Virus record (IMG/VR): IMGVR_UViG_3300025401_000022
Span: 16,309-80,308 of that record
Reading direction: 5' to 3' (one strand)
Origin: a virus
DNA: 64,000 nucleotides
Every line of letters begins with the position of its first letter. The first letter of the stretch is position 1. Under the pieces are notes generated by a model. It was given only the letters and a program-made list of their open reading frames with translations. It had not been told where the DNA came from and did not search any database. This document shows, one piece after another, positions 31,125 through 39,416 of the stretch. The translations under genes and the position numbers were made by a program.

Positions 31125-31358
31125 ATGGATCTCCAAACACTAATTAACACCGTATTGCCACTAATTTGTGTGGCAATTGGATGGTTCTGCAAAGAACTTT
31201 GGAATGCAGTTCAGGAGCTTAAAGATGACGTCTCCAATTTGCGCAATCACCTTTCGGATAACTATGTTCGCAAAGATGATTTTGCAAGTCGCTGGGATGA
31301 AGTTTTAAAAGCGGTTCATCGTATTGAAGACAAGCTAGACATTCTTCGTGATAAATAA
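31125..31358 (+). CDS. Membrane-anchored coiled-coil protein, possible holin or lysis accessory
   Basis: The 77-residue product has one N-terminal transmembrane segment (LINTVLPLICVAIGWFC) followed by a charged helix (ELWNAVQELKDDVSNLRNHL) that forms a coiled coil. It lies at the start of the lysis cluster and overlaps the next gene by one base. The layout is like class III holins or antiholin-type membrane proteins. Confidence 0.6.
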   Translation: MDLQTLINTVLPLICVAIGWFCKELWNAVQELKDDVSNLRNHLSDNYVRKDDFASRWDEVLKAVHRIEDKLDILRDK

Positions 31359-31582
31359 TGAACGATATTCTAAAACAGCTGTTGACCGGTAAAGATAACA
31401 CAACCTATGATATTGGCCGAGTTACTTGGCTTATTAGTTTAACAGCCGTTATTGGATTGGCTTTTTACGAGGTGATGCACAACACCGTTAGTATTCGTGA
31501 ACTTGCCGAATCCCTTGGAATTGTCTCAGCTGCAGGTGGTGCCAGTGTGGCAATGAAGTCCAAAACAGAACCCGATCAATAA
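31358..31582 (+). CDS. Probable holin
   Basis: The 74-residue product has a hydrophobic segment (WLISLTAVIGLAFYEVMH) and a second amphipathic stretch (LGIVSAAGGASVAMKS). It lies between the membrane coiled-coil gene and Rz, where holins usually are. It overlaps both neighbours by a single base. Assignment is by size, membrane segments and place. Confidence 0.65.
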   Translation: MNDILKQLLTGKDNTTYDIGRVTWLISLTAVIGLAFYEVMHNTVSIRELAESLGIVSAAGGASVAMKSKTEPDQ

Positions 31583-31992
31583 TGTTTCCATTACCTATAT
31601 TTACTTATGTCAAAATTGGATTATTTGCTACACTTTTATTTTTGGCTGGCTATACTGGCTTTAGCTTGGAAGCTGCGCGATTCGATCGCTACAAGGCGAG
31701 CCAACAAGCCCTCACCCAAACGCTCCAGGAAGAACACCAAGCCGCCGCAGACCAAATAAGGAAAGATAAAGATGCTCAAATTGCTACCATCAATAACAGC
31801 CTCGCTGATGCTCTTGTGCAGCTGCGCAGCCGTCCCAGTCGCGCCCAAGACGCCGCAAATGGACAAGGTGGAACTGGGCTGTCCCTTTCTGCCGAGGATG
31901 CAACTTTTCTTGAGCGGGACGCTGCCAGAGCCGACGTGCTCCGAAGCGCCCTCTCAGCCTGCTACGCCCAATACGACTCACTAAGTAAATAA
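31582..31992 (+). CDS. Rz-like inner-membrane spanin
   Basis: The 136-residue product has an N-terminal transmembrane anchor (VKIGLFATLLFLAGYTGFSL) and a long periplasmic coiled coil (residues 30-80), with a Cys near the end. It contains a nested lipoprotein gene in another frame, the classical Rz/Rz1 arrangement. It fuses inner and outer membranes at the end of lysis. Confidence 0.85.
   Translation: MFPLPIFTYVKIGLFATLLFLAGYTGFSLEAARFDRYKASQQALTQTLQEEHQAAADQIRKDKDAQIATINNSLADALVQLRSRPSRAQDAANGQGGTGLSLSAEDATFLERDAARADVLRSALSACYAQYDSLSK
31772..31984 (+). CDS. Rz1-like outer-membrane spanin lipoprotein (nested)
   Basis: The 70-residue product is read inside the Rz gene in a different frame. 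It has a signal sequence (MLKLLPSITASLMLLCSC) with lipobox LCSC (C18 as lipid site), then a Pro-rich periplasmic part. AAGGAAAG lies 10 nt before the ATG. It is a complete embedded Rz1. Confidence 0.85.
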   Translation: MLKLLPSITASLMLLCSCAAVPVAPKTPQMDKVELGCPFLPRMQLFLSGTLPEPTCSEAPSQPATPNTTH

Positions 31993-32002
31993 CCCCCAAT
32001 TT

Positions 32003-32013
32003 GCGTATTAGTG
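32003..32013 (+). promoter_or_regulatory. GCGTATTAGTG promoter copy, endolysin
   Basis: The element is followed by TAAACTGACG. The predicted start near 32018 gives a 23-nt leader with AAGGAGC before the endolysin ATG. This sets the endolysin apart from the holin/spanin genes. Confidence 0.7.
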
Positions 32014-32040
32014 TAAACTGACGCAAAGTAAGGAGCAAAA

Positions 32041-32562
32041 ATGAATAAGAAGCTATTTTTGGTAGTATGGTTGTTCACGTTGGTTTGGGTAGTTCAAAAC
32101 CTACAGATAACTAAAACAATAGAACGAGACATTGTGGCAATTACAGAATCAACATTCCAGTTTATTACCAACTTTGAGGGTAAACGCAATAAAGCGTACC
32201 GTGACTCCAAGGGCTTATGGACTATTGGCGTTGGTCACCTCATAAAAGCCGATGAAGAGTTCCTAAAGACCATTACCCTGACAGACTACGACGTACAAGA
32301 GCTATTTAAACGCGATTTAAAGTGGTGTGAAGAGGCTGTAGACGAGTCGGTAAGGGTACCCCTTAACCAGAACCAATACGACGCCCTGTACAGCCTGTGC
32401 TTTAATATTGGCGAGACTAACTTTAAAAAATCCGAAGTAGTCCAGCATATTAACAAAAATGACTTAAATGGTGCGGCAAATGCCTTTTTAAACTGGGCAA
32501 ACCCACCAGTATTAAAAACCCGTAGGAAAAAGGAACGGGAGTTGTTTTTAAGGGCGATTTAG
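32041..32562 (+). CDS. GH24 lysozyme (endolysin) with N-terminal membrane anchor
   Basis: The 173-residue product is a T4/P21-type muramidase. The catalytic triad pattern E46-(8)-D55-(5)-T61 is in FEGKRNKAYRDSKGLW then TIGVGHL. The N-terminal hydrophobic segment (LFLVVWLFTLVWVVQNL) suggests a signal-anchor-release type enzyme that holds the lysozyme at the membrane. It cleaves the glycan of peptidoglycan. The stop codon lies inside the following terminator hairpin. Confidence 0.9.
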   Translation: MNKKLFLVVWLFTLVWVVQNLQITKTIERDIVAITESTFQFITNFEGKRNKAYRDSKGLWTIGVGHLIKADEEFLKTITLTDYDVQELFKRDLKWCEEAVDESVRVPLNQNQYDALYSLCFNIGETNFKKSEVVQHINKNDLNGAANAFLNWANPPVLKTRRKKERELFLRAI

Positions 32563-32570
32563 CCCTTTTT
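32550..32570 (+). terminator. Terminator overlapping the endolysin stop
   Basis: AGGGC-GATTTA-GCCCTTTTT forms a stem with the TAG stop in the loop, followed by a U-tract. Two bases later the next promoter element begins, making a compact terminator-promoter unit. Confidence 0.75.
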
Positions 32571-32571
32571 A

Positions 32572-32582
32572 GCGTATTAGTA
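32572..32582 (+). promoter_or_regulatory. GCGTATTAGTA promoter copy, tail operon
   Basis: The element is followed by GATATAAGGG. The predicted start near 32587 leaves about 42 nt of leader with GAGGAAACC before the ATG at 32629. Confidence 0.75.
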
Positions 32583-32628
32583 GATATAAGGGCTGATCAC
32601 CCGTTTAACCAATAACCTCGAGGAAACC

Positions 32629-33426
32629 ATGGACGATTTCAAAAAACTACCTAAGATGCAGCACTTCAAAGAAGGCGGCTCTGTACAACGCGAAGTAAAG
32701 AACTTCACTAAACGTGACCGTAAGTCCGTGGAAATGGCTGACACAGCCCAAGATAAAAAGATTGTTAAAAAAGCTATTGGTATGCACGATAGCCAACAGC
32801 ACGAAGAAAAGACCGACTTGTCTGGCCTCAAAAAAGGTGGCCGCGCTAAAAAAGAAGCTGGTTCAGTTCGTAAGTATAAAACTGGTGGTAGCGTAACCAA
32901 TGTATACGAAGCCAAAAAATCATCTGGTGACATTGACAATATCAAAAAAGTAAAAGACATCAAGCCAGCTAAAGCAGCTGCCCCATCTAAAGCAGCCACA
33001 AAGCCAAACTTCAAAGGCTCTGACGTAGCTAAAACAAACAAGCTCCCAGCTGGTGACAAAGACTCAATTAAAAAAGTACCTCCAACTGGCGACAAAAAAG
33101 CCGCTGCTAAATCTGGCGCTAAAGGTGGCCCTAATAAATACAAGACTGGTGGCGGCGTTAAGAAAATGGCTGTTGGTGGTCCAGCACTACAAGACCTTAT
33201 GCAAGCCAAAGAACTTGTGCGTTTAAGAAATGCCCGTAAATATTTAAGCCCAGACCAACAAGGTCAATTTGCTGCCGGTGAAATGCAACAAACCCCCGCA
33301 ATGACTGGCTTAGGTCAACAAGCTCCAGCACCAGCTCCAATGCCTCCTGTGCAAGCTCCGGGCGGTACAAGCCCAGCGGGAGCCATTCCAGCACAAAAGC
33401 GCGGTGGTAAAGCAGGTAAGTGCTAA
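32629..33426 (+). CDS. Lysine-rich virion-region protein
   Basis: The 265-residue Lys/Ala/Gly-rich protein has recurring KTGG motifs ([24 protein letters not shown]) and a Pro/Gln-rich tail. It is probably disordered and nucleic-acid binding, perhaps an internal or ejected protein. The N-terminus is [19 protein letters not shown]. No family is named. Confidence 0.55.
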   Translation: MDDFKKLPKMQHFKEGGSVQREVKNFTKRDRKSVEMADTAQDKKIVKKAIGMHDSQQHEEKTDLSGLKKGGRAKKEAGSVRKYKTGGSVTNVYEAKKSSGDIDNIKKVKDIKPAKAAAPSKAATKPNFKGSDVAKTNKLPAGDKDSIKKVPPTGDKKAAAKSGAKGGPNKYKTGGGVKKMAVGGPALQDLMQAKELVRLRNARKYLSPDQQGQFAAGEMQQTPAMTGLGQQAPAPAPMPPVQAPGGTSPAGAIPAQKRGGKAGKC

Positions 33427-33427
33427 T

Positions 33428-33595
33428 ATGCCGTACAAATCTGAAAACCAGCGAGCCGCAATGTACGCTGCAGCTGCTGGCAAATCAACCCTTGGTATCC
33501 CTAAAAAGGTTGCCAAGGAGTTTATCAAAGCTGGTCCAGCTTCAAACAAACTACCAAACAAAGTAACTAAGCGAGCCGCTGGCCGCGGAAGGTAA
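33428..33595 (+). CDS. Small basic protein, 55 aa
   Basis: The start ATG 33428 ([20 protein letters not shown]) is chosen because it follows the previous stop directly. Proteins starting MPyKSxxQRxxMyAA are common small basic phage proteins next to virion genes. It ends KRAAGRGR. Confidence 0.65.
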   Translation: MPYKSENQRAAMYAAAAGKSTLGIPKKVAKEFIKAGPASNKLPNKVTKRAAGRGR

Positions 33596-33596
33596 C

Positions 33597-34667
33597 ATGG
33601 CTTATAGCAACACCACTGGCCAGACAACAATCAATGTCGACCAGTTAATCTCCTACGCGTTCCGTGATGCAGGTAAAACTGCAGAAGAAATTACGCCTGA
33701 GTACATTCAAGCAGGTAAACAGGCTTTATTTTACAATTTACAAAACCTGTCTAACCTTGGTGTTAATCTTTGGCTTTTGGAAAACCAACTGTATGGCGCT
33801 CTTACACAGCAACAACAGCTAGTACTCCCAAAGACTACTATTGACGTTCGTGAGGCTAACTGGGTTTATATCCAGAACATCCAAGCCTCTTCATACCTCC
33901 CAATTGCTAATCCAACATCTCCAGCTGCGTTTGATTTAAGCCCAACGCTATCCACAGTGGCGGATACCACTGGATACGCAAACTACTTTGGTTCTACCTA
34001 CCAGCAGTCACAGAGCGTATATTACGTTGGTTGGAATGCTTACGCACCAAACACAACACAGACCTATAACCTAGCGTTTGAGTACAGTGATGACGGCATA
34101 AACTGGTTCTTAAAAGAACAGTTCCCAGCCATCACAATGAGTGACTACCAGTGGCAGTACTATAATATCTCCACCACTGAACCACATCTCTACTGGCGCT
34201 TGCGTGAGACTGTAGCATCACACTATTCTGTTCGCCAGATTGTGTTCTCTACCAGTCAGCAAGTTATTCCTTTAGCTCGCTTAAACCGCGACGATTACTG
34301 GAATCTCCCAAACAAACAATTCCCATCTGTTCGCTCTTTGCAATATTGGTACGATCGTACAATTGAACCATCAATGTACCTCTGGCCAGTGCCAAATAAC
34401 CCCTATCAAATGTTCCAATTAGTTGTTGAAAAGCAAATGGAAGATGTGGGCTCTTTGACAAATCAAATTTATGTACCAGATCGTTGGATTACTTCAGTAC
34501 AAGCTAGTTTGTCTCACAAGTTGGCGCTACAACTTCCGGGTGTTGAGTTGACTCGCATTCAGTATCTTGAAGCTCAAGCGGACAAATTGTTCATGCAAGC
34601 CTCTAACGAAGAGCGCGACAAGTCACCAATCTATTTTCAACCTAATATAAGCTACTACACAAGATGA
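33597..34667 (+). CDS. Tail-region structural protein, 356 aa
   Basis: The product starts MAYSNTTGQTTINVDQLISY, with a helical adaptor-like N-terminus (YAFRDAGKTAEEITPEYIQA) and a beta-rich middle (YNLAFEYSDDGINWFLKEQF). It resembles proteins at the start of short-tail operons that bind the portal. It is linked to the next gene by an ATGA overlap. Confidence 0.6.
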   Translation: MAYSNTTGQTTINVDQLISYAFRDAGKTAEEITPEYIQAGKQALFYNLQNLSNLGVNLWLLENQLYGALTQQQQLVLPKTTIDVREANWVYIQNIQASSYLPIANPTSPAAFDLSPTLSTVADTTGYANYFGSTYQQSQSVYYVGWNAYAPNTTQTYNLAFEYSDDGINWFLKEQFPAITMSDYQWQYYNISTTEPHLYWRLRETVASHYSVRQIVFSTSQQVIPLARLNRDDYWNLPNKQFPSVRSLQYWYDRTIEPSMYLWPVPNNPYQMFQLVVEKQMEDVGSLTNQIYVPDRWITSVQASLSHKLALQLPGVELTRIQYLEAQADKLFMQASNEERDKSPIYFQPNISYYTR

Positions 34668-35278
34668 GCGTTATAATGACCTACGACTCGCTGGTGTTAA
34701 ACATCCAGCAATATATGGAGCGGAATGATGCTGACTTTGTGGCGCAGATTCCTAATCTAATAGCATTAGCTGAATCGTCTATTGCAGCTGAGCTTAAAAC
34801 TTTTTTACAACTTATTGTTGTGGAAACTAATCTTACCTCTAACGTGGCAGTTTTAAACAAACCATCGCGTTGGCGTAAAACTGTATCCATGAAAATTAAT
34901 GGTCAACCTGTCTTGTTACGTAGTCAGGATTATATCGCTCAGTATCAATCTGAGTCATCTACAAGCCAGCCGTTGTACTACGCAGATTATGACTATAACA
35001 ACTGGAACTTTGCGCCGGTTCCGGATAAGAGCTATCCAGTAGAAATTATCTACTACGCTGAAATACAACCACTAGACGCGTCTAACCAACAAAACTTGTG
35101 GACATCTATTGCACCACAAGCAATGCTTTATGGCGCGCTGTTGCAAGCTCAAGGGTATTTAAAAGCACTAGACAAATTACCTGTCTGGAAACAATACTAC
35201 ACAGACGCAATTGCTGCATTGAAAAAAGAAGACAATTCACGTCGTGTGGATCGCAATACATCGGTTCAGGAACCATAA
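34664..35278 (+). CDS. Head-tail adaptor-like protein
   Basis: The 204-residue product starts MSVIMTYDSLVLNIQQYMER. Helical parts (IPNLIALAESSIAAELKTFL), the conserved-type segment PSRWRKTVSMKINGQ, and a C-terminal helix recall adaptor proteins of short-tailed phages that sit below the portal. Position and size support this. The exact family match is unproven. Confidence 0.65.
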   Translation: MSVIMTYDSLVLNIQQYMERNDADFVAQIPNLIALAESSIAAELKTFLQLIVVETNLTSNVAVLNKPSRWRKTVSMKINGQPVLLRSQDYIAQYQSESSTSQPLYYADYDYNNWNFAPVPDKSYPVEIIYYAEIQPLDASNQQNLWTSIAPQAMLYGALLQAQGYLKALDKLPVWKQYYTDAIAALKKEDNSRRVDRNTSVQEP

Positions 35279-35281
35279 TAA

Positions 35282-36550
35282 ATGACTACTCCAGTTTATA
35301 CCTCACCCTTTACAGGCACCGTTGTAACTCCAACGGATGTATCTTACTATGCGCTGGCTTTTAATTCAAATACACAGCTTTCTTGGCCCAGTACAGTCAA
35401 TGGTAGCGAAATACCCGCAGCTCGCATCATTGATTGCACTCCTAGCACTGGTGGCTTATCTATTGCTCTTCCTGAAGGTGATCAAGGAACGGTAGGCGCC
35501 GACATTCTGTTTCGTAACCTAGGATCTAGCACCTTTACAGTAACAGATTTTCTCGGTGGTAATTCAGTAACTGTCCCCGCTGGTGTGTCTAAGTATTTTT
35601 ACCTCGCCGATAATACTACTGTTGCAGGTACTTGGCACAATGTGACCTTTGGAACTGGCACATCTTCTGCAGATGCAGCCTCCTTGGCTGGAAATGGTCT
35701 AACAACAGTAAATGGTCAACTAGCCACAACACAAAACATTCTTGATGTTTCAGTTGCACCGACATTAACAGACGCCAGTCGTGCAGCAACATACAACTGG
35801 ACAGCTGGTGTTGGCACAATTAATTTGCCAAGCGTATCCACTCTGTCCCGCGGTTGGTTTATTGCATTTAGAAATAGCGGATCCGGAGCACTAACATTTG
35901 CACCTAGTTCTACCCAGCTAATTAATGGTAAAACTACCATTGTTACAAATCCTGGTGATTCTGGTTATATTTTTTACGATTACAGTTCTGGTGGATTTAT
36001 TACCGTTGGTTGGGTAACACCAAACAATGTGGTGTTTACCTCTGCAACTTATGACGTTGATGCAGTTGTTGGTAATACACTTAACTTAGTTTCCAACGCA
36101 CCAATTATTCAAACTTATATAGCTCAGTCTGGAACCCGCACACAGAATTTAGCTGTGACATTCCCAGCGATTACCCAACTATATATTTTGGTTAATAACA
36201 CTAACCAATCTGGTTATGCAGTTACCTTCCAAAACCAAGGTAGTAGCCAAGCTCCTTTAGCTTTGACAACAGGTAATACTTATACCATATTGAGCGACGG
36301 CGAGTTTTTATACATCCTAAATTCTTCTTCCTCAAGCTCATTTAAAGCTATTAACGGAATCGCTGGCGCACCATCATACTCGTTCCTTAACGACAATGCC
36401 ACTGGTATGTACTTACAGGGAACAAGCATTTTAGGACTGGCAGCAAACGGTACTGAGATTATTGACATCAACGCAACAAACTTGTCTGCCCCAGTAGTAA
36501 CAGTAAATGGAAGGCTATACGCAACAACATTTAGTGGCGGAACATTCTAA
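35282..36550 (+). CDS. Tail/fibre-type structural protein, 422 aa
   Basis: The product starts MTTPVYTSPFTGTVVTPTDV and is beta-rich with Ser/Thr/Gly turns. The C-terminal part (YSFLNDNATGMYLQGTSILG, then VVTVNGRLYATTFSGGTF) looks like the tip of a phage fibre. It is probably a tail appendage attached near the adaptor. Confidence 0.6.
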   Translation: MTTPVYTSPFTGTVVTPTDVSYYALAFNSNTQLSWPSTVNGSEIPAARIIDCTPSTGGLSIALPEGDQGTVGADILFRNLGSSTFTVTDFLGGNSVTVPAGVSKYFYLADNTTVAGTWHNVTFGTGTSSADAASLAGNGLTTVNGQLATTQNILDVSVAPTLTDASRAATYNWTAGVGTINLPSVSTLSRGWFIAFRNSGSGALTFAPSSTQLINGKTTIVTNPGDSGYIFYDYSSGGFITVGWVTPNNVVFTSATYDVDAVVGNTLNLVSNAPIIQTYIAQSGTRTQNLAVTFPAITQLYILVNNTNQSGYAVTFQNQGSSQAPLALTTGNTYTILSDGEFLYILNSSSSSSFKAINGIAGAPSYSFLNDNATGMYLQGTSILGLAANGTEIIDINATNLSAPVVTVNGRLYATTFSGGTF

Positions 36551-38710
36551 ATGGCGGCTGATAACCAGCAACAAGATACCTCGCAATACACATCAATCTA
36601 CAGCCTAGCAATTCCGGCTGGGATTAAGCGCGACGGTACCCAATTCCAAAACGATCAATACACCGATGGTGTATGGTGCCGTTTCCAACGTGGCGACCCT
36701 AAGAAAATGGGTGGCTATCGTACACTATTTACCAGCAACGTTGGTATCTATCGCGGCTTGGTATCTCAGCCATACAACGGTGTAAACTATATTTTTGCTG
36801 GCACTTATCAAGAGCTAGATGTATTTACATGCGGTATTAACTACGGCACTGGTGCGGGGCCATTTACAGCAAACATTTTGCCGGGTACTGTACCGTTTAC
36901 ACTTGTTTCTCACACTACAAACACCTTTGTGATTGCTGGTGATGTAAGATCTAGTTTCCCCTCTGGAACAACAGTTATTTTTAACCAAACAACTCCAGTA
37001 AATTACACTACCACCGGTACTCCAACTTATACATCACCAAATACCACAATAACGGTTACTACAACAATAACTGGCAGCCCAACAACTGTTTGGTTGAACA
37101 ACACATCGACTTTTACTGAAGATCCTCAAAATGGTCCATATCGTATTACATGGCAGTTTGACGCTCAGTTTAGCCCACAAGGTGGCAACCTAGCGCTATT
37201 TGCTCATCCGGGCTACAACTTAAACGACATTGATAATGGAGTGCCATCTCAAGTTTTAGTTGGAAACGTTGCACCAACAACCGGAAACACTTGGACCTTT
37301 ACTGGCCTGTCTGATAGCGCCGGTGCTAATCCAACATACCAACCAATCAGTGTTGATGGTGGTGTTTGTGTGCTATATCCATTTATTTTTGTGTATGGCT
37401 CACATGGTTATATTGCTAATAATAACGTTAGTAGTACATATCTACAACAGAACTTTTATGATTGGAATGGCCCATTAGCCAACCAAACTAACGTATCATC
37501 TTCTAAGATTGTTAAGGGCATGCCAATGCGCGGCGGTACCAATTCGCCAGCGGGTTTATTCTGGGCAACTGATAGTTTAATTCGTGTTTCATTTAACTCT
37601 TCGGCTTCTAGCACCGCAACTACTAGCCAATTTTGGAACTACGACATTGTTTCCAGCCAAATCTCAATCATGTCTTCCAATGCTATTGTGGAGATGGATG
37701 GCGTTTACTGGTGGATGGGTGTTGATCGCTTTTATGCCTATAATGGTAGCGTACAAGTGGTGCCTAATGATAAGAACGTAAACTGGCTTTTTGACAACAT
37801 CAATTACACACAACGTCAAAAAGTGTGGGCAACTAAAGTACCACGCTACAATGAGATTTGGTTTTTTTATCCTAGGGGCACGGCTACAGAATGTACCGAT
37901 GCTATTATTTATAATACCAAAGATAAGTTATGGTATGACGCTGGTTCAGCTGTTGGTGCGCAACGCTCTTGTGGTTATACTACAGAGATTTTCCCAACAC
38001 CTATTTGGGCTGATTGGAACTACACCCCGTCATTTAGCCAGCCGTATACTGTCATAACGCACCCAGCTAGTTTGCCTGCACCAACAACAGATCAAATGTA
38101 TTTATCTGGCGATGTTACTTCGGTATTTAGTCCTGGTACTATTATTACTTTTGATAAGACAGCAGATTACAATTCCACGTACCAAGTAAGCTCTTCAGTA
38201 TATACCATCAATGGTACTATTGGTGCGCCGGGGGTTACCTTGGTAACGTTTACCGAACAGTCTCCAATTACTGTGGCGCCCGGCACTTTGGTATACCAGC
38301 AGATTGGTGGTTTTACTATTTGGCAACATGAGTACGGCCAAAATGCTGTAGGGTTAAATGGTGAGACTGCGGTGTATTCTAGTATTACTACCAGCGACAT
38401 TGGTTGGCTAACCGGTAACCCAAGTCAAGATGGTTTGGTGGGGGTAAACCGCCGTATGCACTTGCGCCGTGTTGAGCCAAACTTCTTACAGACTGGCACT
38501 ATGTCTATGACTATTTTAGGTCGTAAATTTGCGTCCAGCCCAATGGAAGAAGACTCTGGACCATACTACTTCACTCAAGATACTGGCAAGATTGACCTTC
38601 GTGTCGAGCACCGCTTAATCCGTTTGAAGTTTGAATCCAATGAGATTAACGGCAATTATGAGATGGGTCGTAATCTGATTACCTGCGAATTTGGTGACGA
38701 GCGTCCATGA
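36551..38710 (+). CDS. Tail hub/nozzle-like protein, 719 aa
   Basis: The product starts MAADNQQQDTSQYTSIYSLA, then DGVWCRFQRGDPKKMGGYRT. Many WD- and YY-rich beta strands (YWWMGVDRFYAYNGS, KVPRYNEIWFFYPRG) suggest a large beta-propeller-like fold, as in nozzle proteins closing short tails. Its stop overlaps the next gene by 4 nt. Confidence 0.6.
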   Translation: MAADNQQQDTSQYTSIYSLAIPAGIKRDGTQFQNDQYTDGVWCRFQRGDPKKMGGYRTLFTSNVGIYRGLVSQPYNGVNYIFAGTYQELDVFTCGINYGTGAGPFTANILPGTVPFTLVSHTTNTFVIAGDVRSSFPSGTTVIFNQTTPVNYTTTGTPTYTSPNTTITVTTTITGSPTTVWLNNTSTFTEDPQNGPYRITWQFDAQFSPQGGNLALFAHPGYNLNDIDNGVPSQVLVGNVAPTTGNTWTFTGLSDSAGANPTYQPISVDGGVCVLYPFIFVYGSHGYIANNNVSSTYLQQNFYDWNGPLANQTNVSSSKIVKGMPMRGGTNSPAGLFWATDSLIRVSFNSSASSTATTSQFWNYDIVSSQISIMSSNAIVEMDGVYWWMGVDRFYAYNGSVQVVPNDKNVNWLFDNINYTQRQKVWATKVPRYNEIWFFYPRGTATECTDAIIYNTKDKLWYDAGSAVGAQRSCGYTTEIFPTPIWADWNYTPSFSQPYTVITHPASLPAPTTDQMYLSGDVTSVFSPGTIITFDKTADYNSTYQVSSSVYTINGTIGAPGVTLVTFTEQSPITVAPGTLVYQQIGGFTIWQHEYGQNAVGLNGETAVYSSITTSDIGWLTGNPSQDGLVGVNRRMHLRRVEPNFLQTGTMSMTILGRKFASSPMEEDSGPYYFTQDTGKIDLRVEHRLIRLKFESNEINGNYEMGRNLITCEFGDERP

Positions 38711-38976
38711 CGATTTATGTCAATAAAAACAACCAGCAGTTCTTCCCCTTTGTGCCAGAAATGTCGAGCTGGGAAGACTGGAACGGTAATTTTATTATTT
38801 ACTATGGCCAGCTTAATATACCATACAATCCCGAAGAAAATTGGAAAGACACGGCCAGCGTAATTGCCAGTACGTTTACGTTTTCCGCGTTTCCAGTTCC
38901 GACCCCGGATGACTTTGAAAACTGGCAAGATTGGGCTAAAGAAGTCACGCTAATAATCAACGGTAAGAGCCACTAA
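38707..38976 (+). CDS. Hypothetical tail-region protein, 89 aa
   Basis: The product starts MTIYVNKNNQQFFPFVPEMS and is rich in Trp, Phe and Asp (SWEDWNGNF, DDFENWQDWAKEV). It is coupled to the hub-like gene by ATGA. No family is recognised. Confidence 0.6.
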   Translation: MTIYVNKNNQQFFPFVPEMSSWEDWNGNFIIYYGQLNIPYNPEENWKDTASVIASTFTFSAFPVPTPDDFENWQDWAKEVTLIINGKSH

Positions 38977-38978
38977 TA

Positions 38979-39010
38979 GGGGCGCAAAGCCCCAAAAACG
39001 CGTATTAGTG
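38979..39010 (+). promoter_or_regulatory. Hairpin followed by GCGTATTAGTG promoter copy
   Basis: GGGGC-GCAAA-GCCCC (38979-38993) is followed by AAAAAC and then the element (39000-39010) with TATATAGGAA. There is no plus-strand U-tract, so it is a weak terminator at best. The predicted start near 39015 gives a 21-nt leader before ATG 39036. Confidence 0.7.
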
Positions 39011-39035
39011 TATATAGGAACATCTCGGATATAAA

Positions 39036-39416
39036 ATGACACCATCACAGATTATCGCAGCGGATCACAAACGCTTTGGCCATAGCCAAGCGGATACTGC
39101 TCGTTTGATGGAAACCATGCAAGCCATGATTAAAAAAGATGTAGGCCATTTAGTGCAGCATGGAGATTCACTTTTGTTTTTAGCAAACCTTGGCAATAAA
39201 TCAGCCGAGATTAGCTTTTTTACTACAGATACCCCACAAAAAATTAAATCTGCTATGGTGTATTTTATTAAGCAAGTAAAACATGCTGGGTTTAATAAAG
39301 TATACGGCCAAGATGGCGGCCCGATATTAAATAAAACTTTACCTCTATTGCAAAAATTAGGGCTTAATATAGAAAAGTCTGACAAACCAACTTATTACTG
39401 GATGGCAGATTTATGA
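39036..39416 (+). CDS. GNAT-like virion-region protein
   Basis: The 126-residue product starts MTPSQIIAADHKRFGHSQAD. The central part SLLFLANLGNKSAEISFFTT and AMVYFIKQVKHAGFNKVYGQ has the beta-alpha order of acetyltransferase-fold proteins that occur in ejection-protein operons of short-tailed phages. No acetyl-CoA motif is clear. It overlaps the next gene by 4 nt. Confidence 0.5.
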   Translation: MTPSQIIAADHKRFGHSQADTARLMETMQAMIKKDVGHLVQHGDSLLFLANLGNKSAEISFFTTDTPQKIKSAMVYFIKQVKHAGFNKVYGQDGGPILNKTLPLLQKLGLNIEKSDKPTYYWMADL

